A stretch of DNA of 64,000 bases from Helichrysum umbraculigerum (taxonomy: Eukaryota > Streptophyta > Magnoliopsida > Asterales > Asteraceae), in assembly GCA_949592205.1 (NCBI GenBank), contig CATIUR010000004.1, positions 88,958,337 through 89,022,336 of the forward strand, in the 5' to 3' direction. The position numbers and the translations under genes are program-made. Positions within the stretch are counted from its first letter, which is position 1, and each line of letters starts with the position of its first letter. The notes beneath the pieces were generated by a model. The model was given only the letters and a program-made list of their open reading frames with translations. It was not told the DNA's origin and made no database searches. Shown here piece after piece: positions 44,400 through 56,385 of the stretch.

Positions 44400-45339
44400 C
44401 AGGGGTGTTCAAAAATATCCGTATCCGAATCCGATATCCAAATATCCGAAAATCCGATCCGAAATTATCCAAAAATTCAGATTCCCCGAAATTTCGGATA
44501 TCCGAAATTCGGATATCCGATTTTTCGGATTCGGATTCGGATAGCAATTTCAAGAAATTTCGGATATTCGGATATCCGAAATATCCGAAAAAATATATGT
44601 TTTATAATTTTATTGGTATTTCTTTTTCCAAGGTAGTGATATCCGGAAAAAAATATATGTTTTATAATTTTATTGGTATTTCTTTTTCCAAGGTAGTGGA
44701 TGTTGACCATCCATTCTTAAACAACCCTCTCCTGAACCTTCATTTTTACCTCATATGCAGACAAAAGTAAGTCTCCTTCCTCCTCACATCTCACCATCCC
44801 TCAACAACTGAGTTCTTCCAGCCCACATCACAGTTCATGCTTCTTAAATAACTTTAAACTCTGCTATAATCTATATATTCTTTTTCATCGATTACAGTGA
44901 TATTTGAAGTGTATAATTGCAAATAGTTTATCTACTATAAGTATTTTGTTTCATTATATTGCTACAGAAAGTGGGTAATTAAGTACTGTTGCAAAGATTT
45001 GGTGTCTCAGATCAAATACCCACTTGACTCCCAAGATCCCTCTAAATGTGGCACACAAATACTTGTACCCCTTCATAGATCTTGCTATATTAATGTCGAT
45101 TAGATTTACGTAACTTATTAGCAAATGTTAGTTGTTGATTTATAGTTCTAAAGCTCTGATTCTACTAATTTCTAAATTGCATAATTTTGTTCTCATTTTT
45201 TCGGATATTTCGGATTATCCGGTATCCGTATCCGAAAGTTCGGATATCCGAATTTTTGGATTGGGATTTCGGATACCACAATTCACTATCCGAATTGTCG
45301 GATATCCGAAATTCGGATATCCGAATTTGAACACCCCTA
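44400..45339. mobile_element. Non-autonomous hAT-type DNA transposon
   Basis: 940 bp between CAGGGGTGTTCAAA and TTTGAACACCCCTA (one mismatch in 14), flanked by a perfect 8-bp duplication, the hAT hallmark. Both ends are filled with palindromic words around CGGATATCCG and TCCGAAATTTCGGA (44418-44590, 45200-45328), probable transposase-binding sites. An exact-period 60-bp tandem duplication covers 44581-44700. The middle is AT-rich and non-coding; no transposase is present, so it relies on an autonomous relative. Small open frames across the palindromes arise from the repeats. Confidence 0.92.
44581..44700 (+). repeat. 60-bp tandem duplication in the hAT element
   Basis: The unit with AAATATATGTTTTATAATTT and CTTTTTCCAAGGTAGTG occurs twice at a period of exactly 60, with only changes at the unit start. 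Confidence 0.95.
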
Positions 45340-45347
45340 GTCCCTGG

Positions 45348-47605
45348 TCCCTGATCAAATTAGAGCGTTAGCAACATCCAAGTTATATACAAGTGATGGA
45401 ATGCGTAACCTCAGGAAAAGCCCTAAAAACTTGAGATTTTTTTTTTTTACAACTGAATAGGTCCCCTACTAATCATATCTTACATCTTAACCAATCTATG
45501 TTACTTTAACAATTTAACATTTTATTGTAAATAAAAGTCAAACTGAAAATTCCAACAAAACCCACAACACGCGATCATGCGGGTCTACACGCGATCGCGT
45601 GTTTTCCTTCTGTAATACGCGATCGCGTGTTATGATAGAAATGACTGAATTCTTACACGCCAAACTTCTGATGTGAAAATGAACTAAAGCACGCGATTGG
45701 ATAAAATCACGCGAACGCGTGTTAACTTTTAAAAATGACGCGATCGTGCATTTACATGCACGCGACCGCGTGTTACTGATATTTCTGCCCAGCTACTTAT
45801 CTAATCAAAATCTGTGCATTTCTTTACCAGTATGCGAAACTGGAAACTACATAACTTTTTACTCGAACATTATTAGAACTTGAAACTTTACAAACATCTT
45901 TTATATATCAAAACACAAATTTTACTTTTAACACTTATTCAATTTTCTCAAGAATGTGAAATCTGGGCTTATGACTACACTTCGGTTATTTTAACCACTT
46001 TTGGTGCACAAGTCAAATTACAATGGACTTGCAACCAGACTTGAACCCTTTGAGCCCTCTTACAACATATGTTTTGACATCTAATTGCGCTATTAACGAT
46101 TATATGACTTTATTCTAACTCATTTAGACTACGAGTGCATGAGAGACCCATTTGGACCCTTTATGACCCGTTTAACTAAATTGACATCCAACCAACATGA
46201 ATATCAATCTCGTACCATTTCAAAGTCAACAATTTCATAACCCTTTCAAACGGTTACCAAACAGTTCAGCTTCCACCCATTACTAATAATTAACTAATTC
46301 ACACATATATCATATTGTTACAAACCATTATTTGGTTTCTACACACTTGCTACTTCAAAACATATAAACTAATACCATAATTCTGAAAACACTTTAAAGG
46401 GTCGATTTATACAAGTGGAAACCATTACGATAATTCAAAGAGAAAGCTTGTACTTTACTTACAACAAGCTAGTAACTCCACTCTACCCTTTAGCTATATC
46501 TTTTCCTTTCCCTCTTCCACTTGTACCTACTCGTGAGCTCAACTAGGTAAGCATATAGCTTAGTGAGAATATGAATAACTTATCAAAATCAATACAATGC
46601 ATTATTAAAAGAATAACAAAGTAATAAGGAAAGTATAAATGCTACTTCCCTTTTCTTGAATCTACTTCCACTTTCACTTTCATATGTGCACATATCTAAT
46701 CATTGTTCTAGCTAATATCAATTAGCTAGTCTAATCATAATTAGCCAACATAAGTTAGCTACTAATCGTGGCATAGCTAATCTCAATTAGCTATTCTAAT
46801 CACAACATGGCTAACATAAGTTAACCAACTAATCACTTGCATCTTATCAAATTCATGTCATATCAAATCAACTAATTGTCAACTTTACATAACTAAGTGA
46901 ATCTCTTGCTCGGAAGCAATCCGAATCACTTAATTATTATCTAATCAATTTCATATAACTCACTTTGATAATTTGAACAATTTGCAGCTAGTTGATTAAT
47001 TGAAGGTTGCATTTCTTTAACACCTAACACAAACACATAATAGCACATTTAAACACAACTAATCACACCTTCAACTAATTAACACCACTTCACAAGGGTT
47101 TAGTATGATTCATGAAAATCATCATGAACCCTAATCATAAATTCTTCTTTTCTAAATTAACATAAGCTACTAATCATTAGTATTTAGCTAAACTGACATT
47201 AATTCATCATTTGAAACCCTAATTTCAGATTAATAATCACCAACCCATAAAACCCCACTATATCAACTTCTAGGGCAAAGAAAATGAAAGAATTATGCTT
47301 ACAAAAGATTAAGAAGATGAAGTAGGTGATGAATTGAAACTCTAGGGCTTGATAAGTAATTAAATCTTGGTTCTTGGTTCCTCTTTGCTTCCTGCGAATT
47401 TACTCTACTTATGGTTTAGTTTCTGGAATGTTTGGAACTAGATTAAGAAAGACATGTATCAGTGTCTATTATACTTTAATTCTTTTAACTTACACAGTCT
47501 GGAACTAAACAACCATTTACGTTTATATCACTAAAATAATAATAACTAAAAATAATCATATATTTTTATACACTAAAATAATACCTTAAAAATTGGGGTG
47601 TTACA
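45348..47605 (-). repeat. Gypsy LTR-like block, minus strand
   Basis: The right edge, read on the minus strand, is TGTAACACCCCAATTTTTAA, an LTR start like those of A and B. About 2 kb of non-coding AT-rich sequence follows, then a palindrome array at 45567-45773, placed about as in LTRs A and B. I could not define the left edge or a duplication, so 45348 is only an outer limit. Confidence 0.45.
45567..45773. repeat. CACGCGATCGCGTG palindrome array
   Basis: About eight copies of ACACGCGATCGCGTGT or half-sites such as CACGCGA and TCGCGTG lie within 207 bases of AT-rich DNA. Confidence 0.85.
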
Positions 47606-47929
47606 CATCAAGGTTAATTGTCATTTAGCAACATTTCATTTATATGCTATAAATAATTGCTAGAGTACCACCTTTTTACCAAAAACGAAAAGAAAAAGCT
47701 AAAAATAAGAATTTGGGAAGAAGTAAAGGACCATAAGGACGAGCGATTCAACTGCAAAGCTGAGAAATTATGACGATAAGTAATGAAGACTTGAATGTAG
47801 TTTAGTATAAAATGTATAGTTGATGATTGTTAACAAAATATCTATCAAAAATTTAAATACCTAAAGATTTAATAAGAAAACAATTTAATCAAATATATCA
47901 TGTCAACCAAATTACCAACCACTTTAAAT
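47606..47929. other. AT-rich spacer, nothing recognised
   Basis: No open frame, repeat or transposon end was identified. Confidence 0.5.
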
Positions 47930-48297
47930 CATTGGTAAATTCAAAGTCGTCTTACAATATTTTGTTGGTAAAGTCGTTGGCAATCCCATAGTTAACCAAC
48001 GACATACACGTTGTTGGTAAAAGTCGTTGGAATTTTAGTTACCAACGAATATTTTTTGTTGGTAACACATTTTCATTACTTCATAAGGTTGTTTTGTCTA
48101 GAAAGTCGTTGGTCAAATTTGGTGGGAAGTTTCCCTCCAAAATTTCAACGAATTTGCCAACAATTTGGTCGTTGGTAGATTTAAAAGTTGTTTTAATGAC
48201 ATTTCGTTGGTATAGTCGTTGGTAAATCAAGATTTTATCAACGACTTTGTTATCGTTGGTAAAAAGTTGTTGGTATTGGCAGTTTTTCTAGGAATGA
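47930..48297. mobile_element. CACTA-like non-autonomous remnant
   Basis: About a dozen copies of CGTTGGTAAA or its variants and complements (ACCAACGA) fill 370 bases, like the subterminal repeats of CACTA transposons. The right edge GGCAGTTTTTCTAGGAATG resembles a decayed CACTA end. The left end and 3-bp duplication are not clear. Confidence 0.5.
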
Positions 48298-48627
48298 AAC
48301 ATATAGATTTTGTCTAATAAAATGGTAATAAGTTATTCATTTAATCTTGCCCCTTTATAAATCGTCTCTAGTTCAACCTTCTCAAAACAAAGATGGCCGG
48401 GGAGTGTTATTTAAGATTTGGATCATAAGTACACGTGTACGACAAAATTTGAACTTTAACTAAAGTGAGTTTGTTAGTAAATTGAATTTAGCCTTATTTT
48501 GTTAATTTGACTTCTATAAAATAAATATCTGATCTCATAATAATAATAAAGTTATAAACAAGATAATTAACCTAACACTACAACTTAATTAGGTATGAAA
48601 TTATGTACCTAACTTACCTCCTTTTCC
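48298..48627. other. Upstream region of the glycosyltransferase gene
   Basis: AT-rich, without open frames; presumably promoter sequence. Confidence 0.5.
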
Positions 48628-48644
48628 TATAAGTACATCACGTG
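48628..48644 (+). promoter_or_regulatory. Candidate TATA box and G-box of the glycosyltransferase gene
   Basis: TATAAG at 48628-48633 lies 58 bases before the ATG, followed by CACGTG at 48639-48644, a G-box that plant bZIP and bHLH factors can bind. The G-box lying after the TATA box is unusual, so one of the two may be chance. Confidence 0.4.
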
Positions 48645-48685
48645 TTTAGTGTCGAAATTATCATCCAATAAAAAAAGTAACGGAC

Positions 48686-51410
48686 ATGAATAATAATTGC
48701 CATGTTTTGGTGTTGCCTTACCCAAGCCAAGGCCATATCAACCCTCTCCTACAATTTGCTAAACGACTTGTTTCTAAAGGCCTTAAAGCCACAATCGCCA
48801 CCACACATTACACTCTTTCCTCCATTACCTCCCCATTAGTCTCAGTTGAGCCAATATCCGACGGCTTTGACGATGGCGGTTTTGCTCAAGCTACGTCCGA
48901 GGAGCTCTTTATCGAGTCGTTTAAATCGAATGGTTCGCATACACTCACACAACTCGTTAAGAAATACCAAACCACCAAAAATCCCATCAATTGCATTGTC
49001 TATGATTCTTTTTTTCCTTGGGCTCTTGACGTGGCTAAGGAAAATGGGATTCCTGGAGGCCCGTTTTTTACTAACTCAGCGGCCATTATTGCCATTTTGA
49101 GCCGGGTACATAATGGAACGTTGAGGTTGCCGCTAAGAGTGGAGGATTGCCCGGTGGTTATAACCGGTGCCCCCTCGTTGAGTTTCGAAGATATTTCGAA
49201 CTTTCTGAAAGAACCAGAAAGTTGTTTGGCGTACTTGAAGATGAATTTGAACCAGTTTTCGAATTTGGAGATGGCTGATTGGATTCTTAGCAATACTTTT
49301 CAATCATTGGAAGCTGAGGTTATATTTATACATCTTATAACAGTTTTTTAGTATATATATATATATATAGTGGTGGGTTGAAATAAGAAGGCTAATTTTC
49401 GTGAGAACGTAGGAAACACTTTAAAACCATTTTTTAGCTATTCAAACCACGTTATTATACAAAATTTTCTTCGCAACTTCTTTTTCAAATAACTTTTAGA
49501 ATCTAATTTTCAAATAAAAAAAATTTGGACGTTTTATTATTTTTTTAATTATTTTTTATTAATTTTTTTATTCACAATAATCACAATTTATAACTTGATA
49601 ATCACATGAATAATATGTGATTATCATGTCATATTTTGTGATTATCTCGAACACATGATAATCACATTATATTTGAGAATAATCACATGTGATTATCATG
49701 TTATATTTTGTGATTATTTTATAATTTCAACAGCAACGATTGTAAAAAAAGTTCGAAAAAAAAAGTTAATATTTTTTATTTATATTTATATCATAGCTTC
49801 CAAAAGTTATTTTAATAGTAATAATTGAAAAGGTTTTGAAGAATAATGTGTTTCGAATAGTTAAAAAGTGATTTTGAGGAGTTTCCTATGTTATAACGAA
49901 CATTCACCTTTTTATTTGAACCCACCTAAAAAAAGTTAAATTAAAAGTAAAGTTATCATTTCATATTTTACTTTTTACATTTTTGGTCGGTGCTTATCTA
50001 GACTTATATATAAACACTAATATTACTTTTTTAAGTTTTTAAATTTTTATTTCAATTTGAGTGAATAAATGTTTATATGGTGTTTACGAGTTTAAAAAAG
50101 TTGAATTTGAGTGTTTAACCTTAATGTCATTTTAAAATGTACCTAATAATCTTTCAATATTATTAGAGACTGAAAGAAAATAAGTAAGGTGAAAAAGCAA
50201 ATTAGTACCGTAGTTTAAGTGTATTTGAGAAAACTAGCTATTGTAACTTGTTAGAAGCCGAAACTTATTGTTCTACAAGTATTTGGTAATCTAGCTAGAA
50301 TTTAAAGATGTAAATTGACATAAAAAGACATAAAATACATGATAAATAATCATATAAAAAGTATTTTCGTGATTTTTCTTTCATAAGCTTCAAGTTTCTT
50401 TTTATTTTTTCCATAGGTTAGTTTTCAATAAGTTCTTTTAGTATCGTCTACTAACAATACTAGAAACTTGAGTTTATTGATTATATAATTTTAAGCTCGC
50501 ATGTCGCACCCTAAAATGAAAATTAATCTTGAAGTTTACTAAATGTTTAAATTTATATTATGGGGTTGTAATAATTAATAGTGTAATTATGATTTAATCC
50601 TTGCTAATAATTTGCTGTTTTCCTTAAAAAAAAATGTTGAGATAGGTGGTGAAAGGGATGAGGAAGCAATGGCCAGCAAAACTGATAGGTCCAATGGTGC
50701 CATCGGCCTACTTAGATGGAAGAATTGAAGGTGACAAAGTGTATGGTGCAAGTCTATGGAAACCAATTGATAATGGGTATACCAAGTGGCTTGAAACCAA
50801 ACCTGAAAACTCAGTTGTATTTGTCTCTTTTGGGAGCATGGTGTCACTTTCCCAACAAGAAATGGAAGAACTAGCATGGGGTCTACAAGAAAGTGAGTTT
50901 GACTTTCTTTGGGTGGTTAAAGATTCTGAGAGACACAAATTGCCAAAGGACTTTCTTGAATTAACCACAAAAAATCGACGAAAGGGTATTGTAGTGAATT
51001 GGTGCAACCAACTTGAGATGTTGGCTCATGATTCTGTGGGTTGTTTTGTGACACATTGTGGATGGAACTCGACACTAGAAGCGTTGAGTGTTGGAGTGCC
51101 GATGGTTGGGGTCCCAAAGTGGGCTGATCAATTCACTGTTGCCAAGTTTATTAAGGATGTATGGTGTGTAGGCGTGAGGGCTAGGTTGGATGATGAAATT
51201 GGAATTGTGAAAAGGGAAGAACTTATTTTGTGCTTGAGTGATGTGATGAATGAAGGGGATAGGGGTTTGGAGATAATGAAAAATGTGAGAAAATGGAAGG
51301 AGTTAGCTAAAGAGGCTATTAGTGAAGGTGGGAGCTCTGATAAAGCTATTGATGAATTTGTGATGGCATTAAAGTACAAATGCAAGAGTAAATGTTTGCG
51401 TTCATGTTGA
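48686..51410 (+). CDS. UDP-glycosyltransferase, UGT74-like (two exons)
   Basis: Exon 1 is 48686-49318, the GT-AG intron 49319-50645 (1327 bp, phase 0) and exon 2 50646-51410, giving 465 residues, normal for plant family-1 glycosyltransferases. The N-terminal acceptor half has the catalytic His17 in YPSQGHINP and a likely partner Asp107 in IVYDSFFPWALDVA. The C-terminal donor half has FVSFGSMVSLS and a complete 44-residue PSPG box from WCNQLEML to PKWADQ; the final Gln favours UDP-glucose. The sequence resembles UGT74 enzymes, soluble cytosolic enzymes that glucosylate small acids, phenols or terpenoids; the substrate cannot be told. No stop or frameshift is seen. It is the only intact host gene found. 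The intron carries a MITE-like insert. Confidence 0.92.
49370..49927. mobile_element. MITE-like insert in the glycosyltransferase intron
   Basis: Long imperfect inverted ends: GGTGGGTTGAAATAAGAAGG at the left and its counterpart CCTTTTTATTTGAACCCACC at the right, extending about 50 bases inwards (CGTAGGAAAC against GTTTCCTATG). The centre has ATGATAATCACAT-type words. No coding capacity. The superfamily and duplication are not clear. Confidence 0.7.
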
Positions 51411-52126
51411 CTATGGTGTGCATATCGACTGTATTTCAGTTGCAAAACGTTTGTATATTGTCTCAATAATTGTGTGTTGATAAACGCTAATTGGTACCTT
51501 AAGTCTGCAGACAATATGTTACTATATGACCATAAAACATAATTTAGTAGAGTGCAGATAGTTTTCATAGTGTATATATAAGACCTTAAAAAAATTGCCC
51601 TCCAATATAAAAATTCCTAACTCCGCCCAAGTTCAATCGTTCCCAATACTCCTAACGTGTGAGTAATTAATGGTACAAATGATAGTTTTATTAACAATTT
51701 ATCAACAAAGTTTCTCCATGATATCTATAAAGAATGGTACAAATAATAGTTTTATTAACAATTTATCAACAAAATTTCTCCATGATATCTACAATGATGT
51801 GATGAATGAGGGGGGTCGGCGTACAATTATTAAACAATTTTCATAATAAAAGCATGTCATGTAAAAGTTTGAAGATGATACATATATATAAGAAGACATT
51901 TGATCTAACATTATAGAAAATGACTAATCAATTAAAATGTTATGAATTTAAGCAATATGTGAGGTGTTGTATCTGGAACGTGTGGTTATGTGTGACAAGT
52001 GAAGGTATATGTGTAGTCAGTGATGGAATTAGAACTTTATCATTGTGGAGGTAAAGCCGTAGTATAATTAGTTTTGTGTTTAAATAATCATGACATAGTT
52101 ATGTGCGTACGAAAAGGAAGGTGATA
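51411..52126. other. Spacer downstream of the glycosyltransferase gene
   Basis: Probably includes the 3' UTR. It has a 64-bp tandem duplication (51669-51796) and then a word, TGATGTGATGAATGAGGGGG at about 51794, nearly the same as glycosyltransferase exon 2 at about 51239. No other gene is seen. Confidence 0.5.
51669..51796 (+). repeat. 64-bp tandem duplication
   Basis: Two adjacent units starting AATGGTACAAA and containing TATCAACAAA and CCATGATATCTA, with few differences. Confidence 0.9.
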
Positions 52127-52174
52127 TGTAAAGCCCGTAAATTTTAAAGATAAAATAATAAGAAGCGTTGGATA
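52127..52174 (+). repeat. Short LTR-start-like fragment
   Basis: TGTAAAGCCCGTAAATTTTA looks like the start of a Gypsy LTR of this genome, but nothing further follows before the next fragment. Confidence 0.3.
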
Positions 52175-52257
52175 TATAACACCCTACAAAATACCAAGAC
52201 AAATTTTTTTTTTACATTACGGAAGCGTAAATTTATAAATACATCATAGATTGCGTA

Positions 52258-52262
52258 TAACA
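52258..52262. repeat. Target-site duplication of element G, left copy (TAACA)
   Basis: Repeated exactly at 63216-63220. Confidence 0.95.
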
Positions 52263-55200
52263 TGTGACATCCGTCAAAAATCTCAGGTCATTACCGCACT
52301 CGAATCTTAAATTTACTGCATTCCTTGAAACTTGAGGTTATGACTCTGTAGGCTTGCTAAGCCATAGAACGACTTAAAGATTGCTTAGTGAACCATAAGT
52401 TCCTTTAGACATGCTAAATTAGGTTACTAAGTGCCAAGTAAAACAAAGAAAAATCAATCTCTTTATACCTTCACAAAATCCTTAACAAATTTCAAAATCG
52501 GGATTAATCGAATAATCGTAATTCCTTAGTTAAATCAATTAAGTATTTAACTAGTTACACTATCATGTATAATTAAACTTTAACTTGATTAAATCATAAT
52601 TAGAAGCCTTATTTATATCAATTAGAGTTGAATTTTTATTAATCAAATAATAATCACAAATACCTTAAAAATAACCTTTACATTATGTAAAATTCAATTG
52701 GACGCTACCCGACTTAACAAGAACGTTAGTGAAAACAATTTCATAAATAACGTAAAGCTATTTTATAATTTAAAAAGTAGGTATTTACATATATTATTAT
52801 TTTGTTAAAATAATACGCGAAAAACCTAGACGTTTTGCTTAAAACGTCTCAAACACAACGAAAATGCGCGAATCGAATTCGGCACCCAAACGAAAGTCGA
52901 TAAATATTTTGACAACTTAAAATAAAGTATGTTAATAATACTTCAATGGAAAATAATCCCAGTTATATCATTAACTTAAACGACTCAAAATAACGTTACG
53001 CGATTTAACGTTTTAACGAAAATAACGAGTAAACGAACACAGTACGTGAACACAGTCTGGAAATTTAATTTGAAAACATTTTCAGCCCTTGTGGGGCCCC
53101 CCAAATTCGTTCTCCCCTCTCCCTCTTTCAAGAATCACAATTAATCCACCTCCCTTTTACCCACTCACATTTCATGCATTCTCCTCATTTCTCACAACTT
53201 CACTCTTTCCCATTTGCTCTCACTTCTCTCTAAAACACACACACAAACTCTCTCTAAACTCTCTCAAATTTCCAGCCATATTCAAGAGAAAATCAAGATT
53301 TGTTGAAGGTGTTCATCACCAAATAAACTATTAAAGGTAAAGCTATATCATCTACACTTGTTATCTTTCATTTCTCTTGTGTTTTTCTTCGTAAAAATTC
53401 AGATTTTATGCGTCTTCTATGGTTAAAATCCTCATAAAATGCTTGATGTTTGTAGGTTATTCCTCTACACATCTTTATGTGTTAAAAGAGAGGATAACCC
53501 ATGATCAAACCGAAAATCAAGTGAAAATCTATTGTTATTTGAAAGCTTGTTGAAATCTTTTGCTTATTCTTGTAATGATCTTGTTCTTATATTAGTAATC
53601 ATCTATAACACATCATGGATGTACTTCAACACCATGCATGTGTTAGATCATGGATTTATAGGTCAAAAGGATCAAAAGTTCATTTTGTTTCCATGGTGGT
53701 GTTCTTGTTTAAGCTCAAAACATTCATCATGGACTTGCAAGTTTTCTGTCCATAAACTTTCATCTACTTCCACAATTTTTTTAAAATTCATTTCTTCATG
53801 AAAATGGACGTTTTTATAGTCTAAAATCAACTTCTGGAAATAAGCTTTCCAACCATATAAGCCTCATGTTCATATGAGTTAATTTGGTATTTTTAATAAT
53901 TGTTGTGAGTAAAGATGTATAAGCTGTTAGGTTAGGTCAGAAACTTTTCTTTTATTGTTTTAATCATAACTGGAGCATTACAACTCCAAATTACTTGAAA
54001 CAAATGCCAAAAGTTTAAAAATTTCATTGGCTACAACTTTCAAGAAGACCATTTTTATTGATTCCATGTAAATTTTGCTCAGAAACAATGATTGTATGCA
54101 TGTGTCTAAATCTGACTCCAGAAGATAAAAGTAAAATCTAAAAATATTTGGACTTCTCTATTGGTTCTGTAAAAATTACACAAAGTAGATAACACATTGA
54201 AGAACATCTGTGATTTTTTCCTTATCCTATTACATAGCAGAAGTATTTTTAATAAATTCAACAAACAGGTGTAAATTCCTGGAAATAAGAATATGGTCTG
54301 ATTTTTGTAAAAGTTGAAAACCGACACTTGCGGACTTATTATTTGGGGAAAACTAACTTTTTATGACTTATGAACATGTTTAAGGTTTGGGTATAAGTCT
54401 CGGGTTAAACCGAGAAGATTTGACCAAGTCAACAAAAATAGGTATTGGTTTCGAAAACGGGAAAGTTACTATTTTTGGAAAGAATGCTAACAAGAAGGGT
54501 TTGGGGTGCCTTTTGATGTATTTATCGATTGTGTATGTTAATCATAAATTGTGAAGAACCAAAATTACAACACACAAAACGCCATGAAATTTGGACACTA
54601 ACAATCATGCGACATTATATGACTTGTATAAAGAAATTCGACAATTTAAGAATGTTGTATGCTTATGTATTCAATTAGTAATCAAACGTGATATTGGACG
54701 TAAACAAACTACAAAGCAAAAACTAATTATAATGGCACTTGGTAATCTAAATACTTAACTAAGCAATCTTAACAAACCAATTTACCGAGAATCTAACTAG
54801 AGACCTCGTGTTCATAGGACTTGGATAGGAGTCATACTCGACAAGCACACGTGTTACATCCGTCGATTCACGCTTACGCTCAACAGTGAGTTTTCACAGC
54901 CCCTTTTTACTTATTTATTATTTTGGGGGAAAAGCATGATCTTAAACTTTAAATTACATTGGTTGTACTCTTTATGAAGTCTTTGAACTTTTGCCTTATT
55001 ATTTATGCGAATTGATGTATACTAATGTTATGCTTAATTGAGTACTATCGAGCTAAAGTCCCCGGATTTATCTTTTACACTACTTATTAACTCGTTCGTG
55101 AGCCGTTGGTATTTATGGATAGCGCTATTTAGGAGGAAACCACTCCTCACTTACACTGGTCGTGAGTGCATAGTATCAGTACTCATGTTACCGATAGAAC

Positions 55201-55668
55201 ATGGAGCTTGGGGCATGGGTCGGTTGAATCGGTTTAGTAGTGGCCTCAATTGCATTAACACTTATGTATACTACCTTTCATATTCGCAACTATTACAACA
55301 AATCTTTTTATTCATGTCATTTATAAAGCTTTTAATTTGTTTGTTTGTAACACTAAACCTGTGTACTCACCAACTATGACCATAGTTGACCCTTTTGTTT
55401 TATCATGCTTTTCAGGAGAACGACAGTAAGGTGCATTCTAGGAGTATATTAGCATGGATGCATGTTCACACGCGTTTGCTTTGTTTTGAAACTATGAATC
55501 TCTTTTGAAAACTTTATGAACTTAATGTAATCTCCTTTGGATCTATGTTTTGAACTTGTAGTAATTTGTAATACTTTTGCTAAATTATGTATGGTGTTAC
55601 TTCTATATCTTGTGCATTGTTACCCGGTACTGTTACATCTCGTGTTTCCGCTTTAGCGGGGTGTGACA
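52263..55668 (+). repeat. 5' LTR of element G
   Basis: 3406 bp from TGTGACATCCG to CGGGGTGTGACA. Small open frames inside (53089, 53532, 55038) recur in the 3' LTR only through LTR identity and are not supported as genes. Confidence 0.95.
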
Positions 55669-55672
55669 TGTT

Positions 55673-55685
55673 TGGTATCAGAGCC
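55673..55685 (+). other. Primer-binding site of element G (tRNA-Met type)
   Basis: TGGTATCAGAGCC begins four bases after the LTR. Confidence 0.93.
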
Positions 55686-56385
55686 TAAGGTTATAGAGAA
55701 TGCCGGTTTTTCCAAACAAAAACCCCAACTATAACCAACATTTTCTTTAAAATATTTTCTTAAACTCCAAAGGTATTACCAATTAAACTAAAAAAAAAGC
55801 ATAGTATTAGTATAACTAAACCATGTGTTGCATTATTGGACCTCAATTAGGCATAGCCTGATCACCTATGTTTAATTTAGGTAAGATTATGCGAGACACG
55901 GAATAGGTATACTACGGTTATGTTCAATTTTTTTTTCCTATTTAAACCTTTGGAAAGCAAACATTGTGTGTGTGCATTGCATATCGTAGGCATCCATGTA
56001 GCATTGTTAGTAACTAAGTATACCTCCATTTTAGTCTTATCATTTCAAGGTTAACATGTTAGTGCATAATGTCAAAGTAGCTTGTTTAAGGTGTTAGTTA
56101 AACCTAGTGGTCTTTGTAAAGAGACACTAAGTACAGGATAGTAACACTAGGGGTGTTGCTATAGCTACCGTATGTATACAGTTATCTTGATTTGTAATTG
56201 TTCATTATGTCTGGGTTCAACAAAGATTTTGTGACATCGTAATTCGCTGCATATTTGTTATCCCTTTGTATACATGGCATTATTAATAATATATATTATG
56301 CACAACTCTGGAAGTACAAGTAGAGTCGAACACGTATAAAAATATATAAATCTCTAAAGCAAAACCTTGCGAATAACGTAGAACC
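55686..56385 (+). other. Leader of element G
   Basis: About 700 bases between primer site and gag, without a credible open frame. The packaging signal would be expected here, but none was recognised. Confidence 0.5.

Noticed and set aside
44376..44770. Ile/Arg/Ser-rich open frames at the ends of the hAT element
   Set aside because: They translate the CGGATATCCG repeats and are not genes.
53089..55379. Open frames in LTR G, repeated at 60636-62845
   Set aside because: Same reason: duplicated LTR sequence without protein features.
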